Below are positions 61,349-64,000 of a stretch of DNA of 64,000 nt, piece after piece. The notes beneath the pieces were generated by a model, which saw nothing but the letters and a program-made list of their open reading frames with translations, did not search any database and was not told the DNA's origin. The DNA comes from JBBQCW01 sp038319025. Lineage in GTDB: Bacteria > Actinomycetota > Thermoleophilia > Solirubrobacterales > Solirubrobacteraceae. The translations under genes and the position numbers were made by a program. The stretch lies in assembly GCA_038319025.1 (NCBI GenBank), contig JBBQCW010000007.1:76570-140569 (forward strand), given 5' to 3'. Position 1 is the first letter of the stretch. The number at the start of each line of letters is the position of its first letter.

Positions 61349-62149
61349 CTACTTGGTGCAGGGCACCGTGGTGCTGGCGACCTTGGTGCTGTTGTCGCTC
61401 TCCTGGGTGAACGCCACCGAGACCTTCTGGGTCTTGGCGCACGAGTAGGCGGAGAAGTAACCGACCTTCTTGCCACCGATCTTCTTGCTGATCTTCTTGA
61501 TCGTGGAGCCCACGTTCACAACGGCGTTGTCGAGCACGCCGACGCCGCCCGGGTGCAGCAGGTTCGGCGGAACGCTGAACTCAAGGGCCGTACCGGACGA
61601 CTTCTTGACGAACTTCGCGTCGATCGCCTGGTGCACGGAGATCACGCACTTCTTCGTCGGATCCGTCGCCGTATCGCGGCTCTGCAACCACAGGAGCATG
61701 TGCCCCTTCTGGCTGCCGTTGACCGTGGTGAGGTCGAGGTAGCACGTGATGTCCTGCTTGGTGATGTCCTCAGACGAGCCGACGTGGTTGTCGATCGACC
61801 CGAAGCCCACCAGCGAGCCCTTGGGGCAGACGCCCAGGCCCGCCGTGTTGGTGGAAGCGTTCAGCTTGGCGACGTCACAACCGGGCGCGACGCCCGTGTT
61901 GACGACGAGTCCGCCGAACAGGATCGAGTACTTCGTCACGGGAGAAGGACGGTTGCCGGACTCCTCGCCGACGGTGTAGTTGAAGATGACCGAGACCGGC
62001 TTCTGGGCCTTCTTCGTGGCGCCCTTGCCACCCTTGATGGCACCGGTGACGGTGTACGTGTTGACCTGCGTCAGTGCGGCGTAAGCCGTGGTGGCCATGA
62101 GGCCGACGATCACAACGGTCGCCGTCGTGAGCCAAATTTTCCTGCTCAT
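61349..62149 (-). CDS. Secreted protein of unknown function, tandem paralog B
   Basis: The 266-residue protein starts at ATG 62149 with GGAGGAGAG 8 nt upstream; the longer frame to 62308 overlaps the next gene and lacks a site. A signal peptide ends TAYA. The mature sequence parallels paralog A from TQVNTYTVTGAIKGGKG through NSTKVASTTVPCTK, with the cysteine positions conserved. Function is unknown. The duplicated unit includes the terminator. Confidence 0.75.
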   Translation of the reverse strand: MSRKIWLTTATVVIVGLMATTAYAALTQVNTYTVTGAIKGGKGATKKAQKPVSVIFNYTVGEESGNRPSPVTKYSILFGGLVVNTGVAPGCDVAKLNASTNTAGLGVCPKGSLVGFGSIDNHVGSSEDITKQDITCYLDLTTVNGSQKGHMLLWLQSRDTATDPTKKCVISVHQAIDAKFVKKSSGTALEFSVPPNLLHPGGVGVLDNAVVNVGSTIKKISKKIGGKKVGYFSAYSCAKTQKVSVAFTQESDNSTKVASTTVPCTK

Positions 62150-62279
62150 AGGTGCGTCTCTCCTCCTGCTTGTGGAACGGGGTAGATGCCTACCTATACC
62201 TGAGCGCGGAGGTTCATGCGTCGCTTGGGCGGTGATGCGCGGAGCCGGCGGGCTGCCCCGCCGGCTCGTGCGCGTCCTC

Positions 62280-62915
62280 TCAGGCTCGGCTGTTGAGCCG
62301 TTCGACACCGTCGAGCAGTCGCCAGTTGGCGGCCAGAACGGCCTCGGCCTCAGCCAGCACCGCGGCGCCGTCCGCTTCGGTCATCTGGTCCTCGAGCAGT
62401 GCGCGGCCGGCCGCCGCGTGCTCCTTGTCGAGCTCGGCGTGCAGCGTGAAGTACTCGGTGGCCGTGCTCGAATCGATCCCGTAGTGCTGACGGAGGCCGT
62501 CGAGCTTGGTCTCGGCGATCGCCGGCTGCGCGGACTCAATTGCGTACAACGCTCCCAGCGACTGCACCAGCGACCGAGTCCCGTCCCCCGCCCAGGCCTG
62601 GGCGCAAGCTTCGGTCTCCTCGGTGGCCGGGGCCTCGCGGTCCCCGCCGACGGCGCGCGCGAACTCGTCCCACAGCGCGATGTGGGACGTCTCCTCTTCG
62701 GCGTGCCGCTCAAGCCCAGGTCGCAGACCCGGCTCAGCGACGGCTGCGGCGTTCACCGAAGCGTCGGCGAGAGCCACCACCGCGTGTCGGTACTGACCGC
62801 TGTAGACGGCAAGCTCATCGGCGGTCAACTCACCGGCTGACCAACGCGTGTAGAACGGGTGACGTAGCACGCTCCAACGGTCGGCGACGGCATCCAGTTC
62901 AGTCCAGAACTCCAC
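62280..62915 (-). CDS. Haem-oxygenase-fold di-metal enzyme, CADD/PqqC/TenA-like
   Basis: The 211-residue all-helical protein starts at GTG 62915. It carries the ligand pattern of haem-oxygenase-like diiron oxidases: E-x2-H in EEETSHIALW, a Glu in YAIESAQPAI, and H-x3-D-x2-H in LHAELDKEH. A Lys lies ten residues after the middle Glu (AETKLDGL). That is the spacing of the Glu and sacrificial Lys of chlamydial CADD, which makes p-aminobenzoate from its own side chains. PqqC- or TenA-type activity is less likely because the middle of the protein lacks their motifs. The assignment rests on motif spacing only. Confidence 0.7.
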   Translation of the reverse strand: MEFWTELDAVADRWSVLRHPFYTRWSAGELTADELAVYSGQYRHAVVALADASVNAAAVAEPGLRPGLERHAEEETSHIALWDEFARAVGGDREAPATEETEACAQAWAGDGTRSLVQSLGALYAIESAQPAIAETKLDGLRQHYGIDSSTATEYFTLHAELDKEHAAAGRALLEDQMTEADGAAVLAEAEAVLAANWRLLDGVERLNSRA

Positions 62916-63006
62916 GGGCCTTACCCCTCTCAGGTGCGGAAGGCGCCCATTCACCCGGGGGTGCGGACGCGCTGACATAACCAGCGGAAGCTACCATCCC
63001 GCGTCC

Positions 63007-63750
63007 GTGAAACCGCCCTCGGACGACATCCCCGCCCCTGCCTTCCCGCGTAATGCGACGTGGCTCAACACGGCGGCGTTACGTATGGACAAGCAGGCCG
63101 ATCGACCGGTGCTGGTGGAGTTCTGGGACTTGTGCCGCCCCAGCTCCATGCGAACGCTGCCGTACCTGAAGGCGTGGCATACCCGCTACGCCGCTCAAGG
63201 GTTGCGGGTCATCTCGGTACACACCTCCGGGTATGACGCCGGACGCGACGACGACGTTGTCCGTGGGGCCGTCACGCGCCTGGGGATCGAGCACCCGGTG
63301 CTGTCAGACCCCGACGGAGTCCTCTGGGCCGACTACGGCAACCGTGGCTGGCCGGCGCGCTACCTGTGGAACGGCAAGAGCCGCCTGGACGATTACCACT
63401 ACGGCGAGGGCGCTTACGGCGAGACGGAGCGCGCGATCCAGGCGCTGCTGGGTGTAGAGGGCGAGGTTGTGGCGCCGATACGACCCGAGGACGACCCGGA
63501 AGCGCTGATCGTGACGCCCAGCGAGGACCAGGACGATGCGTGGAGCGGCCCGTACGAGGCCGGAGGCGTCTGGGGCGTCTTCGCGGGCTCCGGGACGATC
63601 ACCGTCAACGACACACCCCTCGTGATCGACTGGCCCGGCGCGCGACTCCTGTTGGAGCACCCGCAACACACCCATGCGACGCTGAAGCTCGACGTGGGGC
63701 CCGGCGTCGAATGCCTGGGCCTGCACTTCACCCCTGGGCTAGCGGGCTGA
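63007..63750 (+). CDS. TlpA/DipZ-like thioredoxin-fold protein with CxxS motif
   Basis: The 247-residue cytoplasmic-looking protein (GTG 63007, no signal peptide) opens with APAFPRNATWLN and VLVEFWDLCRPSSMRTLPYLKAW. This is the redoxin beta-alpha unit with CRPS in place of CxxC. HPVLSDPDGVLWADYGNRGWPARYLW provides the typical second half, here in outline. A C-terminal beta-rich domain (~160-247) resembles the DipZ C-terminal module. A single active-site Cys suggests a monothiol or isomerase-like role. It is divergent from the CADD-like gene. Confidence 0.75.
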   Translation: MKPPSDDIPAPAFPRNATWLNTAALRMDKQADRPVLVEFWDLCRPSSMRTLPYLKAWHTRYAAQGLRVISVHTSGYDAGRDDDVVRGAVTRLGIEHPVLSDPDGVLWADYGNRGWPARYLWNGKSRLDDYHYGEGAYGETERAIQALLGVEGEVVAPIRPEDDPEALIVTPSEDQDDAWSGPYEAGGVWGVFAGSGTITVNDTPLVIDWPGARLLLEHPQHTHATLKLDVGPGVECLGLHFTPGLAG

Positions 63751-63757
63751 TCGACGT

Positions 63758-64000
63758 TCAGTCCGTCCGTGGTGGATGACCGAGCACGGTCACCAGTCGC
63801 TCCAGCCGGGGCGCCGCATCGTCCTCCACCATCACTCCGCGCCCGGCCCAGTAGGGATTCTCGGGGCCACCGACGCTGAAGATCGGCTCGTCGACCCAGG
63901 CGCCATCGTTGATCAGCCGGGTGCCGGACTCCGCCACCGTCCATTCCGCGTGATCGTCCCCGGGAAGAGGCCCTGCACGATGTGTGTGGCCGAAGATCAC
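63758..64000 (-). CDS. Metallophosphoesterase, C-terminal end (5' part beyond window)
   Basis: The 80 visible residues begin inside a calcineurin-like phosphoesterase and contain the last metal motif, VIFGHTHRAGP (GHxH). A C-terminal tail of the family type follows (SGTRLINDGAWVDEP). The frame is open to the window edge, so the start and the other metal motifs lie outside. It is convergent with the thioredoxin-like gene (7 bp between stops). Confidence 0.75.
   Translation of the reverse strand: MIFGHTHRAGPLPGDDHAEWTVAESGTRLINDGAWVDEPIFSVGGPENPYWAGRGVMVEDDAAPRLERLVTVLGHPPRTD

Noticed and set aside
1..64000. tRNA or rRNA genes
   Set aside because: I looked through the intergenic stretches and saw no cloverleaf with a T-loop GGTTCRA-type sequence and no rRNA segments; a dedicated search could still find one.

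Overview
The window is a high-GC, gene-dense stretch of a Gram-positive-type actinobacterial chromosome. I see no tRNA, rRNA, CRISPR array, integrase or insertion sequence. Core genes (alr, nnr, acpS, glmS, glmM, rpsI, rplM, guaB3, guaA, hup, rph, murI), a mycobacterial-style CysO/CysM/JAMM cysteine pathway, and very large secreted proteins ending in WQRSD-type Ig-like modules suggest a member of Thermoleophilia (Solirubrobacterales-like). That placement is an inference from gene content and protein style.

Layout. 1-8081, minus strand: rplM-rpsI-glmM-glmS-secreted repeat protein-acpS-nnr-alr, a translation and cell-wall block. 8194-30487: an accessory region with four very large secreted proteins (a seven-bladed Vgb-like propeller, two paralogous esterases and an FG-GAP/UnbV-like protein), a small secreted alpha/beta hydrolase, a PucR/CdaR-type regulator and a LysE-type exporter. 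Inside it lies a damaged type II fatty-acid synthesis cluster (13059-16451): fabD has two frameshifts, fabH an in-frame TAG, fabG and acpP are open, a fabF start is fused to a fabI end, and a 21-codon oxidoreductase stub follows. 30629-40965, minus strand: guaB3-guaA, a PfkB kinase with D-Ala-D-Ala carboxypeptidase and a LysM protein, pyrF, hup, then murI-rph-rdgB and a CDF metal transporter. 41049-52764: a Flp-like pilin, two zinc-ribbon proteins, an HDAC-family deacetylase divergent from nadB, a hydantoinase/oxoprolinase operon with a beta-hydroxyacid dehydrogenase, and several conserved unknowns. 52728-58022, minus strand: a cysteine/sulfur-carrier block (rhodanese-E1, CysO, aminotransferase, CysM, TatA, JAMM protease). 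58023-64000: a SCO-family copper protein, a polytopic membrane protein, two tandem secreted paralogs, a CADD-like haem-oxygenase-fold enzyme, a CxxS thioredoxin-like protein and the end of a metallophosphoesterase gene.

The two strongest signals are these. First, all four giant secreted-protein genes carry the same upstream architecture, CACAA-N12/13-RAAYTTG-N9-CCGATGC followed 19-20 nt later by a TANNNT -10 box, which suggests one activator-controlled regulon. Second, the fab cluster carries several independent kinds of lesion in about 3.4 kb, while I found no broken gene in the rest of the window. Other items are an S9 protein with a roughly 160-residue acidic extension, a rhodanese-first MoeZ-like E1, a CysO ending Gly-Gly-Ser beside its JAMM protease, and a shared 16-nt promoter element in front of moeZ and cysM.
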